Assembly (NCBI GenBank): GCA_018432645.1
Contig: JAHDSP010000320.1
Location: forward strand, 1-19,334
Direction of reading: 5' to 3'
Origin: Bacteroidales bacterium
Lineage (GTDB): Bacteria; Bacteroidota; Bacteroidia; Bacteroidales; DTU049
DNA: 19,334 nt
The position numbers were made by a program, and so were the translations under genes. Below the pieces are notes generated by a model. It did no database searches. It saw only the letters and a list, made by a program, of their open reading frames with translations, and was not told the DNA's origin. Positions 9,254-16,475 of this stretch are shown here, piece by piece (position 1 is the first letter of the stretch; every line of letters begins with the position of its first letter).

Positions 9254-9262
9254 TTTTTAAAA

Positions 9263-12200
9263 TTAAAATCCTATTTGAACACCTAAATGAATTCGTCTAG
9301 GTAAACTGTAATTATAAGGACTATCTACAGCTATTCTATATAAATCTCTATATGCTTGCTCATTTAGCTGAGCTTGTATACCACTCTGATATTCTGGAGC
9401 AGATAGATAACCATCATCATCAGGATTACCCGTAGCACGATATACTGAAATGACATTTTTAGTATTTAAAAGATTTAGAACCTCTAAATATACATCTAAA
9501 TACATTTTTTTATTAGAATTTCCAGGCTTTTTACTCATATTTATGTAAAATTCTTTATCTATTCTCAGATTTACATTAAAACTCCAAGGCATTCTAGAAC
9601 CATTAATAGATCCTAACAATATATATTGTCCACCACCTAATAAAGCAGAAACCACATTACTAGATCTACTATATGGAGTACCACTACCACCTAATAATTG
9701 AACATTTATACCAAAATTTTCTAAAATTCTAGTCTCTTTTACTTTAGTTTCACCATTCTCAACAACTTTTCTAGTAATTTTTGGTCCATTATAATCTTTT
9801 CCACTACCATATCTAAAGTCAAATACTAAAGAAAAAGCATGTCTTTGATCATAATCTAAAGGATAAATGGTACGTAAGTTTGGTTGTCCCGTTGCTAACA
9901 AATTGTAACCTGAAGTAGCTGATGAACCAGTACCTTCAGCAAATTGCAATGTATAAGAAGCTTTAAACCAAATATTTTTAGAACGTCTCTGATCAAAAGT
10001 AACAGTAAAACCTTTTACTGTACCAAAATCTAAATTATTATATGACATATAATCTATTGGATAAGCACCAAAAAATTGATAAAGTTGTACTAAATCTCTA
10101 ACTTCTTTATAATATGTACTAAGTTTAATAGCAGCAAATTCACCAACCATTTGTTGGAAGCCAACTTCATAATCTATTGTTTTTTCTGGTTTCAATGCTG
10201 GATTGCTAAAAATACTACCACCACGAGTTTGAGCAAAATAATAATTAGTAGGGTCTAAACGTAAACCCTCGGTAGGTCTTTTAGTAATAATATCATAGTG
10301 AGCTAAAAATAAAGCTTCCTCTGAAATAGGGAATGAAAATGCAATACGAGGCATCACAGTAACTTGTGGTTCATAATCTTTAAAAGCAGCACTAGTAGGA
10401 TGTGTCAAACTAGGATCTACTAAATAAGGTGCTATACCACTAGCAGTTCTCAATAATGTAGGGTCAGTAATTTCGATACCTTGAGCATTATACCATGAAT
10501 AACCACTTCGATAACCTACAGGTTTACTAGGGTTATTAATATCATCTACATAAACAACATAATCATCTCCCATATTAGATGGATGCTCCCATTCGGGTTG
10601 TAATTGTTTCACTTCTCTCAAGCTATGAGCTTCATAAAATAAATAAGGATCTTTTAATACCTTTTGATTAGCATCAAATCTATCTATACGTAAGCCAATA
10701 TTAAAAATCAAATCTTCGAAAGCAGCAAATTTATCTTGTATATAACCTGCCATATATATAGGTTGGAAAGAAGGTATCGGTCTGGTAAAGTTGCCATAAT
10801 CATCTTTTTTAGTAAAGAAATCATCAAAGCTAGCTCGCGTTGTTTGTTTTTTACCAGTGTAATCATAACCATAATAAGCAACATAGCTATTACCATTATT
10901 TAATAATTCATCAGCACTAAACCAATCAATCTGAAACATAGCTGGATCATATGAATCTATATCTAACCAATCTGTACCATCTACTGGTAGTCCTAACTCT
11001 TGGCGAACATTATAATCGAAATAAGCTTGATTATTAGCATCATATAATCTATCAAAATCGATAGTATCCAAGAAATTACCATTAGCATCATATCTTAATA
11101 TAGGATTAGTGGTATCTAATTGGTCAATATGTTTATTAGAAATTTGTCTAGCTAATGTCCACAACCCAATTGGAGAATATTCTATATAAGAATTTTCTCT
11201 TTGCTCAAATTGGAAACCTAATTGAATAGAGTGATTACCTAAATCTAAATTTAATTTACCACTTGCACCATATTGATTTGCATCTGATTTGCTATAGCTG
11301 TTATATCTAGTACCTGGAGCAGACCACAGGCCATAAACACTCTCTGGAGCTTGTCCATTTAGTAGAGCATTTCCACTTTGTATTGTTGTTAAATTTATTT
11401 GATACATTGGATCGGGATATAAATCATAATATCTAGACGTATAAGCAGCCAAAATAGGATTATCTGTGCCAGGGACAAAATCAACATGAGTATCATAAAA
11501 ATTATTTTGCACCCATACATTTGATAAATTTAGAGTTGGATAATAGTCCATATAAGCATATGACCTTTCTTTAGTAGTTGTGAATTTGCCTACATAACCA
11601 TATCTAAATAGTTGATCTTTGAATTCTGGATCTTGAATAATTTGATTAACTTTACTATAATCTGCTTGTAAACTATAATATACATTATTAATTAATTTTT
11701 TAGTAGTATCTTGTGTCATATCTCTAGAAGCTCTACGATTAAAATCTTGACTAAAACGCACATAGCCTCTACCCTCATAAGCAATAACTTGAGGATTATT
11801 TTCCCAATTAAAAAGACTATAACTATGTACATAGCCCATTTGATTAATGTATCTGAAAGAACCACCAAAGGTTAATTGTACACTAGGGCCTGTATTAACA
11901 GTTATTTTAGCGGATAAATTAACTTGACGGGATTGGGAATTTAATTTAGTTTTAATATGTTCTATATCATTCATTGTAACCCAAGCAGCATTTGGTTGAG
12001 CACCAGACTCACCATATAATCTGAGAGGATTTTTTTCTAAATTAGCTAAAACGTCATCTTTTACTTTGTATAAACCTTTAGCAAAAGGTCTAGGATCTTT
12101 TTCATAAGATAATTCACCTGCTAAGAAAAAGTTAAAGATAGATCTATTAGTATCTTTTTTACTTCTAAAGAGAGGTCCTTGAATACTAAAACCTAATAAA

Positions 12201-12949
12201 TTATAACCATAAGGGTCTAAGAATTGGCTAGTTACAAGTTCTAAACCGCCACTTAGCTCGGTGCCGCCAGATCTTGTTGTGATATTAATAACACCACCAA
12301 CAGCTTCACCATATTCAGCTGGAGTACCACCAGTAACGACAGTAACTTGGTCTAGAGCAGATTTAGGTAAACTTGTAGATCCTATAGATCTAACGCCATC
12401 TACATAAACTACTGTACCACTCCCTCTCTGACCTCTAATATTAACGTCTGTACTACCATCATCTTTTTTATAAACGCCAGCAGCAGTTTGAGCTACACCT
12501 ATAGCATCACGAGTTGGCAATTTATCAATCTGATCTTTAGTCATAGTAGTAGAGCTAGATACATTACCTTTGTCTATAGGTTTGTCTTTAAATTCAATTA
12601 TAGTGACAGTTTCAATAATTTCAGTTTTAATAGCTAATTTCTCATCTACATAAGTAATTTTATCAGGAGAAATAATTACATTTTGGAGTATTTTAGTATC
12701 ATAATTAACACATCTAATTTCAATGTCGTAAGTACCTGGGGGTACAGGTGCTATTTTGTATCTACCATTAAAATCAGTAACTCCTCCTGTAACTATTCTT
12801 TCACCACTCTTTACAGCAATATTAACAAATGGTATTGGATTGTTAGTGCCTTCTTCTGTTATAGTACCCATTACAGTACCTGAAGATTGAGCAAATGCTA
12901 AATAACTTATTAGCATTAATGATACTAAAGATAATAATCTTCCTCGCAT
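9263..12949 (-). CDS. TonB-dependent outer-membrane receptor with N-terminal carboxypeptidase-regulatory-like domain
   Basis: A 1228-residue receptor. Signal peptide about 1-20 (ending LAFA, then Q). Residues 24-108 form the carboxypeptidase-regulatory-like beta-sandwich (GTITEEGTNNPIPFVNIAV, TDFNGRYKIAPVPPGTYDIE). A TonB-box-like ETVTII is at 113-118. The plug covers about 130-230 (VNIRGQRGSGTVVYVDGVRS, then VVTGGTPAEYGEAVGGVINI and TTRSGG). The rest is a large 22-strand type barrel ending RRIHLGVQIGF with C-terminal Phe. Such proteins import large or scarce substrates across the outer membrane using energy from TonB-ExbBD. It is not next to a SusD gene, so it is not a standard SusCD polysaccharide locus. 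Instead it heads an operon with an exported giant protein and a PorV-like barrel. A weak promoter-like TAATTTAG lies at 12987-12994. The substrate is unknown. Confidence 0.93.
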   Translation of the reverse strand: MRGRLLSLVSLMLISYLAFAQSSGTVMGTITEEGTNNPIPFVNIAVKSGERIVTGGVTDFNGRYKIAPVPPGTYDIEIRCVNYDTKILQNVIISPDKITYVDEKLAIKTEIIETVTIIEFKDKPIDKGNVSSSTTMTKDQIDKLPTRDAIGVAQTAAGVYKKDDGSTDVNIRGQRGSGTVVYVDGVRSIGSTSLPKSALDQVTVVTGGTPAEYGEAVGGVINITTRSGGTELSGGLELVTSQFLDPYGYNLLGFSIQGPLFRSKKDTNRSIFNFFLAGELSYEKDPRPFAKGLYKVKDDVLANLEKNPLRLYGESGAQPNAAWVTMNDIEHIKTKLNSQSRQVNLSAKITVNTGPSVQLTFGGSFRYINQMGYVHSYSLFNWENNPQVIAYEGRGYVRFSQDFNRRASRDMTQDTTKKLINNVYYSLQADYSKVNQIIQDPEFKDQLFRYGYVGKFTTTKERSYAYMDYYPTLNLSNVWVQNNFYDTHVDFVPGTDNPILAAYTSRYYDLYPDPMYQINLTTIQSGNALLNGQAPESVYGLWSAPGTRYNSYSKSDANQYGASGKLNLDLGNHSIQLGFQFEQRENSYIEYSPIGLWTLARQISNKHIDQLDTTNPILRYDANGNFLDTIDFDRLYDANNQAYFDYNVRQELGLPVDGTDWLDIDSYDPAMFQIDWFSADELLNNGNSYVAYYGYDYTGKKQTTRASFDDFFTKKDDYGNFTRPIPSFQPIYMAGYIQDKFAAFEDLIFNIGLRIDRFDANQKVLKDPYLFYEAHSLREVKQLQPEWEHPSNMGDDYVVYVDDINNPSKPVGYRSGYSWYNAQGIEITDPTLLRTASGIAPYLVDPSLTHPTSAAFKDYEPQVTVMPRIAFSFPISEEALFLAHYDIITKRPTEGLRLDPTNYYFAQTRGGSIFSNPALKPEKTIDYEVGFQQMVGEFAAIKLSTYYKEVRDLVQLYQFFGAYPIDYMSYNNLDFGTVKGFTVTFDQRRSKNIWFKASYTLQFAEGTGSSATSGYNLLATGQPNLRTIYPLDYDQRHAFSLVFDFRYGSGKDYNGPKITRKVVENGETKVKETRILENFGINVQLLGGSGTPYSRSSNVVSALLGGGQYILLGSINGSRMPWSFNVNLRIDKEFYINMSKKPGNSNKKMYLDVYLEVLNLLNTKNVISVYRATGNPDDDGYLSAPEYQSGIQAQLNEQAYRDLYRIAVDSPYNYSLPRRIHLGVQIGF

Positions 12950-13030
12950 ATTATTTATTTTTTTATATAATTTTTTATTTTGGTTGCTAAATTAAATAAA
13001 ATATTTTTAATCATATTCATTAATTTTTAC

Positions 13031-13363
13031 TTAAAAATATTTTTTATTAAATATTTCGGTATATAAAATACCATCTCTAGCATTAAATCCATTAGGAAAA
13101 ACTTCATTAATAGCCTCTTCGTCTATTTTTTCATCTTTTATTTCTTGTTCATTTTCTATATTCTCTGATAGTGAATAATTAATATTTTTTTTAATTAAAT
13201 TATTATTTGCAATATTTTTTTCTTCTTTGATTAAAGTTTCATTTTGGAGTTCTTTCTCTTTATTAGCATTAGAGCTATTTATTTGTTTTATTTTCTTATT
13301 TAATAAGATTATAAATACAAATATTCCACAGAAAATGATGAAAAATAATAATGTAAAATCCAT
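13031..13363 (-). CDS. Small single-pass membrane protein of unknown function
   Basis: A 110-residue frame starting MDFTLLFFIIFCGIFVFIIL: residues 3-21 form one strong hydrophobic span, followed at once by positive charges (NKKIKQ), so the remainder is probably cytoplasmic with the N-terminus outside. Residues about 30-85 are rich in Lys, Glu and Asn, of low complexity and probably disordered. The end (EEAINEVFPNGFNARDGILY and a short basic tail) is more ordered and might be a small conserved motif. I recognise no family. It sits 81 bp before the TonB-receptor gene on the same strand and could be the first gene of that transcript. The clean membrane span with correct charge placement supports a real gene, but the low-complexity A/T-rich middle leaves doubt. 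Confidence 0.62.
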   Translation of the reverse strand: MDFTLLFFIIFCGIFVFIILLNKKIKQINSSNANKEKELQNETLIKEEKNIANNNLIKKNINYSLSENIENEQEIKDEKIDEEAINEVFPNGFNARDGILYTEIFNKKYF

Positions 13364-13424
13364 TTTTAATATTTGGCTACGAAATTAAAAATAAAATTTT
13401 AAATAAATAAAAATTTTTTTAAGA

Positions 13425-13455
13425 TTTTTTTAAAAAAAATTTTTTTTGAAAAAAA
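13425..13455. repeat. A/T-tract palindrome (T7-A8-T8-G-A7)
   Basis: Runs of seven T (13425-13431), eight A (13432-13439), eight T (13440-13447), one G and seven A (13449-13455) follow each other. The DNA would be strongly bent and able to form hairpins. Such homopolymers are also prone to length errors in assembly. Confidence 0.7.
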
Positions 13456-13563
13456 TACTAATAACAAAAAATAAATGGTTCTATAACATTTTGCGTGGGT
13501 AAAGATTAAAAAAGAGTAATTTTATAAAAATGAATTTTATTTATTATGAGGCAGTTAAGTATT

Positions 13564-13595
13564 AACCACAAAGTTAACAAAGAAGGCACAAAGAA
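13564..13595. repeat. CACAAAG-type degenerate repeat fragment
   Basis: CACAAAG occurs at 13567-13573 and 13587-13593, with a shorter CAAAG at 13578-13582, making a purine-rich, loosely periodic stretch. I recall similar intergenic fragments in many environmental Bacteroidota genomes; I cannot check that here. Confidence 0.55.
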
Positions 13596-13616
13596 CAATT
13601 AAATTGTCTAAACCAT

Positions 13617-13645
13617 GATTTTTGGGATTAAAGGATTTTGGGATT
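13617..13645. repeat. Tandem GATTTT(T)GGGATT pair
   Basis: GATTTTTGGGATT (13617-13629) and GATTTTGGGATT (13634-13645) are near-identical direct copies separated by 4 bp. No coding or structural role is visible. Confidence 0.6.
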
Positions 13646-13706
13646 GAATTTCTTATTTGTGTGCATCTGCTGACAATAAATAACAACCCGCAATGTATAT
13701 AATTTC

Positions 13707-13765
13707 ATCCACAGATTTTCACAAATTAACACTGATGATTTAGCTTTTTGTGTGCATTTGTGGAT
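13707..13765. repeat. Imperfect inverted repeat with long arms
   Basis: The 19-base arm at 13707-13725 (starting ATCCACAGATTTTCACAAA) is complementary to 13747-13765 at 15 of 19 positions by my alignment, with a 21-base loop. The right arm is also part of the 23-bp direct repeat, so the left arm is an inverted, diverged copy of the same motif. There is no T-run directly after the stem on either strand, so it is not a normal terminator. Confidence 0.55.
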
Positions 13766-13769
13766 TAAT
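13747..13769. repeat. 23-bp direct repeat, copy 1
   Basis: This stretch (starting TTTGTGTGCATTTGTGG) is identical to 13892-13914, 145 bp away. Part of the motif (CTTATTTGTGTGCAT) is also shared between 13652-13666 and 13888-13902. Confidence 0.85.
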
Positions 13770-13834
13770 TTAAAACTAATATCTTGCTAAACTTATCACC
13801 TATTACCTATCACCTTTTACCTTTTAAACTCCTC

Positions 13835-13870
13835 AACAAATCAACTCATCAACTAATCAACTAATCAACC
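13835..13870. repeat. Octamer tandem repeat (AACTAATC type, 4.5 units)
   Basis: Units AACAAATC, AACTCATC, AACTAATC, AACTAATC and a half unit AACC follow one another with exact 8-bp spacing. The length is not a multiple of three and no frame is conserved, so it is not a protein repeat. Confidence 0.85.
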
Positions 13871-13891
13871 TTGATTTTAAATTTGTGCTTA

Positions 13892-13914
13892 TTTGTGTGC
13901 ATTTGTGGATTAAT
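13892..13914. repeat. 23-bp direct repeat, copy 2
   Basis: Exact copy of 13747-13769. It ends 36 bp from the recX stop codon. With only two full copies and 122 bp between them, it does not form a CRISPR-like array. Confidence 0.85.
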
Positions 13915-13950
13915 AATAACTACTAACCCGATAGTTCTATTCTCTTTTTT

Positions 13951-14391
13951 TTAACCAAAGATTATGTCATTTATTATTTCTAAATCATACCCCTTTTGCT
14001 GTAAATGCTTTGCCCAGTATATTTTTTCATTGTAGGATAATTTATCTATTTCTACTTTATGTTTTTTTAAATATTCTTTTATTTTTAATTTAAAAAATTC
14101 TTTATCATATCTATCGAGGAATCTATCTATTAGTATTTCGGGAATATTTTTTTGATATAATGAATATTTTATTTTTAATGGTCCCCAATCATTTTGATTT
14201 ACCTTGCTACGTATATAAAGCTCTACAAATCTTTCTTCATTTAAAAAATTATTTTTTTGTAAATATTCAATATACGATTCGAGCTCGTCCTGATCTGCTT
14301 TGTAGGATTTTAGTTTATTTATCACATCATATTTACATCTCTCTTGTACAGCACAATATCTAGAAATTTTTTCTAATATTTTATTATCCAT
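13951..14391 (-). CDS. recX: RecX-family regulator of RecA
   Basis: A 146-residue helical protein with the RecX three-helix repeat pattern: the first repeat has ISRYCAVQERCKYDVINKLK (family: CA-QE-R-x(3)-V-x-x-KL), followed by IEYLQKNNFLNEERFVELYI (family: I-x-x-L-x(4)-FLDE-RFA). The second begins VNQNDWGPLKIKYSLYQKNI (family: WG-x-x-KI-x-x-L-x-x-KGI). The C-terminal repeat is weaker, as usual. RecX binds RecA filaments and limits recombinase activity. The length is normal for the Bacteroidota form. It begins 2 bp after the rng stop codon, so it is translated from the same message. The link to an RNA-processing operon rather than to recA is notable but may be lineage habit. The opposite-strand frame over it is a shadow. 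Confidence 0.9.
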   Translation of the reverse strand: MDNKILEKISRYCAVQERCKYDVINKLKSYKADQDELESYIEYLQKNNFLNEERFVELYIRSKVNQNDWGPLKIKYSLYQKNIPEILIDRFLDRYDKEFFKLKIKEYLKKHKVEIDKLSYNEKIYWAKHLQQKGYDLEIINDIIFG

Positions 14392-14393
14392 GA

Positions 14394-15953
14394 TTACTGT
14401 AATAAAATTTCTTCACCATTATCATCATAGATATGGTATTCTATGAAATTATATTCATCATTTTTATAAATTTTAATTCTGTTTTTGAATTTTAATTTCC
14501 ACTTCAGATATATAGATGGGAAGCCAAATTTGATATAAGCATAAATATATGGACTTAAAAATATTGTCAATTTTTTTAATGGTTGAGTAGTTAGTAGATA
14601 AGTAATATTATCATAAATAACGTCAGCAATAATTATACTAGGTTTTATTTCGCCAGTGCCATCACATACAGGGCATTTCTCCTCTATGTTAATGCTAAGT
14701 TCTGGTCTGACGCGTTGTCTAGTTATTTGTACTAGACCAAATTCTGTTGGTGGCAAAATAGTGTGTTTAGCTCTATCATTTTTCATTAATTCTTTTAATT
14801 TGTCATAGAGAATTTTTCTGTTTTCGCTAGAATGCATATCTATGAAATCAATGATAATAATTCCGCCGAGATCTCTTAATCTTATTTGTCTAGCTATCTC
14901 TTCTGCGGCTTCTAGATTTGATTCCAAGGCATTTTCTTCTTGTGATTTATTAATACTACCTTTATAACCACTATTTACATCTATTACTTGTAAGGCTTCG
15001 GTATGTTCTATAAACAGATATACTCCAGATTTCAGATAAACTTTTTTGCCAAAAGATTGTTTTATTTGTTTTTCTAATCCTGCAGATTCGAAAAGAGGAT
15101 TTAGTCCTTTATGAAGTTTTATTATGTCTAGTTTATCTGGAGCATGATGTTTTAAATAATTTGTAATTTCTTTATATAAATTCACATCTCCAACAGTGAT
15201 AGATGAGAAGCTATCATTTAGTATATCTCTCACTACAGATATAGAGCGATCTAGCTCAGAAAAAATTATTTTTGGTGGGGAGGCTGATTTTAAATTGTTT
15301 TCAATAGTTTTCCATTTTTTTAATAAATCTTCTATATCATTTTGTAAATCAGAAAAACTCCTATCTTGTGCAGCTGTACGAACTATTATTCCAAATTTAT
15401 CAGGTCTTATAGATTCTACTATGTCTTTTAGTCGTTTCTTTTCTTCTGGATCAATAATTCTATGACTTATTGAGATTTTATTTTGGAAAGGTACTAACAC
15501 TAAATATCTGCCAGCAATGCTTATTTCTGCTGTAGTTCTAGGCCCTTTATTGCTTATAGGTTCTTTAATAATTTTGACTAATACAGTATCTCCTTGCTTT
15601 AATACTTTGGATATACTAGCAGTTTTAGGTAACTCTTTATGATATTTATAATATTCTATTGAAACATTTTTTCCATTGATAAGGTCATGAACATAACTCT
15701 GTAAAGTTAAAAAATTTTCACCAAGATCAAAATATTGCAAAAAAGCATCTTTAGAGAAACCGACATCTATAAAGGCAGCATTTGGTCCTCCTGGTAATAT
15801 TTTTTTTACTCTACCTAATAATATATCTCCTACTGCAAATATATCATTTTCGCTCTCTTCTTGTAATTCTACAAGTTTATTATTTTCAGTAAGAGCTATA
15901 CGTACTTTGTTTTGCTTTTTATCAATGAAAAGTTCACGTACGACATCATTCAT
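14394..15953 (-). CDS. rng: Ribonuclease G (RNase E/G family)
   Basis: A 519-residue endoribonuclease of the RNase E/G family, lacking the long degradosome tail of RNase E. An S1 domain (about 38-150) opens GDILLGRVKKILPGGPNAAF and contains an insertion near 84-115, as I recall for Bacteroidota members. The catalytic region shows the two expected metal-binding aspartates, in LQVIDVNSGYKG (D325) and in RDLGGIIIIDFIDM (D369). The zinc-link cysteines are C427 and C430 in CPVCDGTG, which tie subunits together. The RNase-H-like and DNase I-like subdomain regions are all present, so the enzyme should be active in 5S/16S rRNA maturation and mRNA turnover. The start ATG (15953-15951) has an A/T-rich leader without Shine-Dalgarno. 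It lies 33 bp after the small COX24-like gene and 2 bp before recX. Confidence 0.96.
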   Translation of the reverse strand: MNDVVRELFIDKKQNKVRIALTENNKLVELQEESENDIFAVGDILLGRVKKILPGGPNAAFIDVGFSKDAFLQYFDLGENFLTLQSYVHDLINGKNVSIEYYKYHKELPKTASISKVLKQGDTVLVKIIKEPISNKGPRTTAEISIAGRYLVLVPFQNKISISHRIIDPEEKKRLKDIVESIRPDKFGIIVRTAAQDRSFSDLQNDIEDLLKKWKTIENNLKSASPPKIIFSELDRSISVVRDILNDSFSSITVGDVNLYKEITNYLKHHAPDKLDIIKLHKGLNPLFESAGLEKQIKQSFGKKVYLKSGVYLFIEHTEALQVIDVNSGYKGSINKSQEENALESNLEAAEEIARQIRLRDLGGIIIIDFIDMHSSENRKILYDKLKELMKNDRAKHTILPPTEFGLVQITRQRVRPELSINIEEKCPVCDGTGEIKPSIIIADVIYDNITYLLTTQPLKKLTIFLSPYIYAYIKFGFPSIYLKWKLKFKNRIKIYKNDEYNFIEYHIYDDNGEEILLQ

Positions 15954-15986
15954 CTTTTAAGTTTAAGTATAAAAAAATTAATATTC

Positions 15987-16082
15987 CTAACGTAGCTTTT
16001 TCTTGTGTCTATCTTTTCTAAGTCTCTTTTTCCTTTTATGAGTTGCTATCTTACGTCTTTTTCTTTTTCTTCCACACGGCAT
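15987..16082 (-). CDS. Tiny basic AURKAIP1/COX24-like protein (probable ribosomal protein)
   Basis: A 31-residue frame, ATG at 16082-16080 and TAG at 15989-15987, encoding MPCGRKRKRRKIATHKRKKR and then LRKDRHKKKLR. More than half the residues are Lys or Arg. It matches the small conserved Bacteroidota protein of the form MPSGKKRKRHKxxTHKRKKRLRKxRHK, annotated as AURKAIP1/COX24-domain, related to mitochondrial ribosomal protein mS38. I recall a Bacteroidota ribosome structure naming such a protein bL38, but hold that name loosely. It is too short for common ORF callers. The position, 21 bp after the HU-like gene and 33 bp before rng, matches its usual neighbourhood as I remember it. Likely role: ribosome component binding rRNA. 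Confidence 0.9.
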   Translation of the reverse strand: MPCGRKRKRRKIATHKRKKRLRKDRHKKKLR

Positions 16083-16103
16083 AATATTGTTATTTTTAAA
16101 TGT

Positions 16104-16400
16104 TTAATTACTCTTTATATTTAAATTTTCTTTTACTGATTTTGAAAATTCTGGAGATGGTTTAAAGAATGGCTTGTAATGTGGTGGTATGATAATAGTT
16201 TCATTTCTAGTTATTATTCTAGCTTTTTTTTCTTTTCTTTCTTTTAATAAAAAAGTACCAAAGCCTCTTAAATATATGTTTTCTCCACTTGACATATTAT
16301 CTTTTACAACATCCATGAAAGTATTCACAACTACCTTTATAATGTCTCTATTCAAATTGGTTCTTTCTTGAATTTCTTTAATAATATCTGCTTTTGTCAT
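16104..16400 (-). CDS. HU/IHF-family DNA-binding protein
   Basis: A 98-residue nucleoid protein. It begins MTKADIIKEIQERTNL, has the family core (residues 39-53, including LRGFGTFLLKER) and ends in PPHYKPFFKPSPEFSKSVKE. The family binds and bends DNA as a dimer through two beta-arms. Where classical HU has G-R-N-P at the arm tip, this protein reads A-R-I-I-T-R-N-E-T, so the DNA-intercalating proline seems to be missing; Bacteroidota HU-like proteins often deviate here. It is the first gene of the HU, COX24-like, rng, recX operon, with a good promoter 19 bp upstream of its ATG (16400). Which HU/IHF subtype it is cannot be decided from sequence reading alone. Confidence 0.94.
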   Translation of the reverse strand: MTKADIIKEIQERTNLNRDIIKVVVNTFMDVVKDNMSSGENIYLRGFGTFLLKERKEKKARIITRNETIIIPPHYKPFFKPSPEFSKSVKENLNIKSN

Positions 16401-16419
16401 TTTATTTTATTTTGAAATG

Positions 16420-16427
16420 CAAAGTTA
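16420..16427 (-). promoter_or_regulatory. Bacteroidota-type -7 promoter element for the HU-rng-recX operon
   Basis: Minus strand reads TAACTTTG followed by CA, a full match to TAnnTTTG. It is 19 bp upstream of the HU-like ATG, giving a short leader of roughly 13-16 bases. The -33 element is only approximate (ATG instead of TTG around 16447-16450). Confidence 0.65.
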
Positions 16428-16437
16428 AATTAAAAAT

Positions 16438-16469
16438 ATTAATTAGCATAATATTTTTTTCTAATTAAT
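16438..16469 (-). terminator. Weak inverted repeat, possible terminator after the DUF4837 gene
   Basis: Arms ATTAATTAG (16438-16446) and CTAATTAAT (16461-16469) are perfect 9-bp complements with a 14-base loop, starting 6 bp after the stop codon of the DUF4837 gene and followed on the minus strand by a T-rich run. The stem has one G-C pair only, so it may be a poor terminator. It also overlaps the -33 region of the HU promoter and might act there instead. Confidence 0.32.
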
Positions 16470-16475
16470 TACATA

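Larger units (their letters stand above)
13364..13950. other. Gene-free interval: degenerate repeat patchwork plus A/T-tract palindrome
   Basis: I find no convincing reading frame in these 587 bp between recX and the small membrane-protein gene. The part next to the membrane-protein gene (13364-13480) is nearly pure A/T. The rest, about 13560-13920, is a chain of short repeat types: CACAAAG-type, GATTTTGGGATT-type, TTTGTG/GTGGAT-type, ACCTATCACC-type and an AACTAATC octamer array. No clear terminator for recX and no clear promoter could be found. A weak TAATTTCG at 13380-13387, one base off the promoter consensus, is the only promoter-like element for the gene downstream. Confidence 0.75.

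Noticed and set aside
9263..12949. SusC-type glycan uptake receptor
   Set aside because: No SusD-like lipoprotein gene follows; the next gene is a large T9SS-like cargo and then a PorV-like barrel.
12987..12994. TAATTTAG as promoter of the receptor operon
   Set aside because: One mismatch to the consensus, no -33 partner and common by chance in A/T-rich DNA; kept only as a remark in the gene entry.
13652..13914. Repeats read as a CRISPR array
   Set aside because: Only two full 23-bp copies 145 bp apart, one partial and one inverted diverged copy, no even spacing and no cas genes nearby.
13364..13950. A hidden tRNA, small RNA gene or decayed coding sequence in the long gap
   Set aside because: No cloverleaf, no long open frame and no remnant of a known protein could be recognised; only short repeats are visible.
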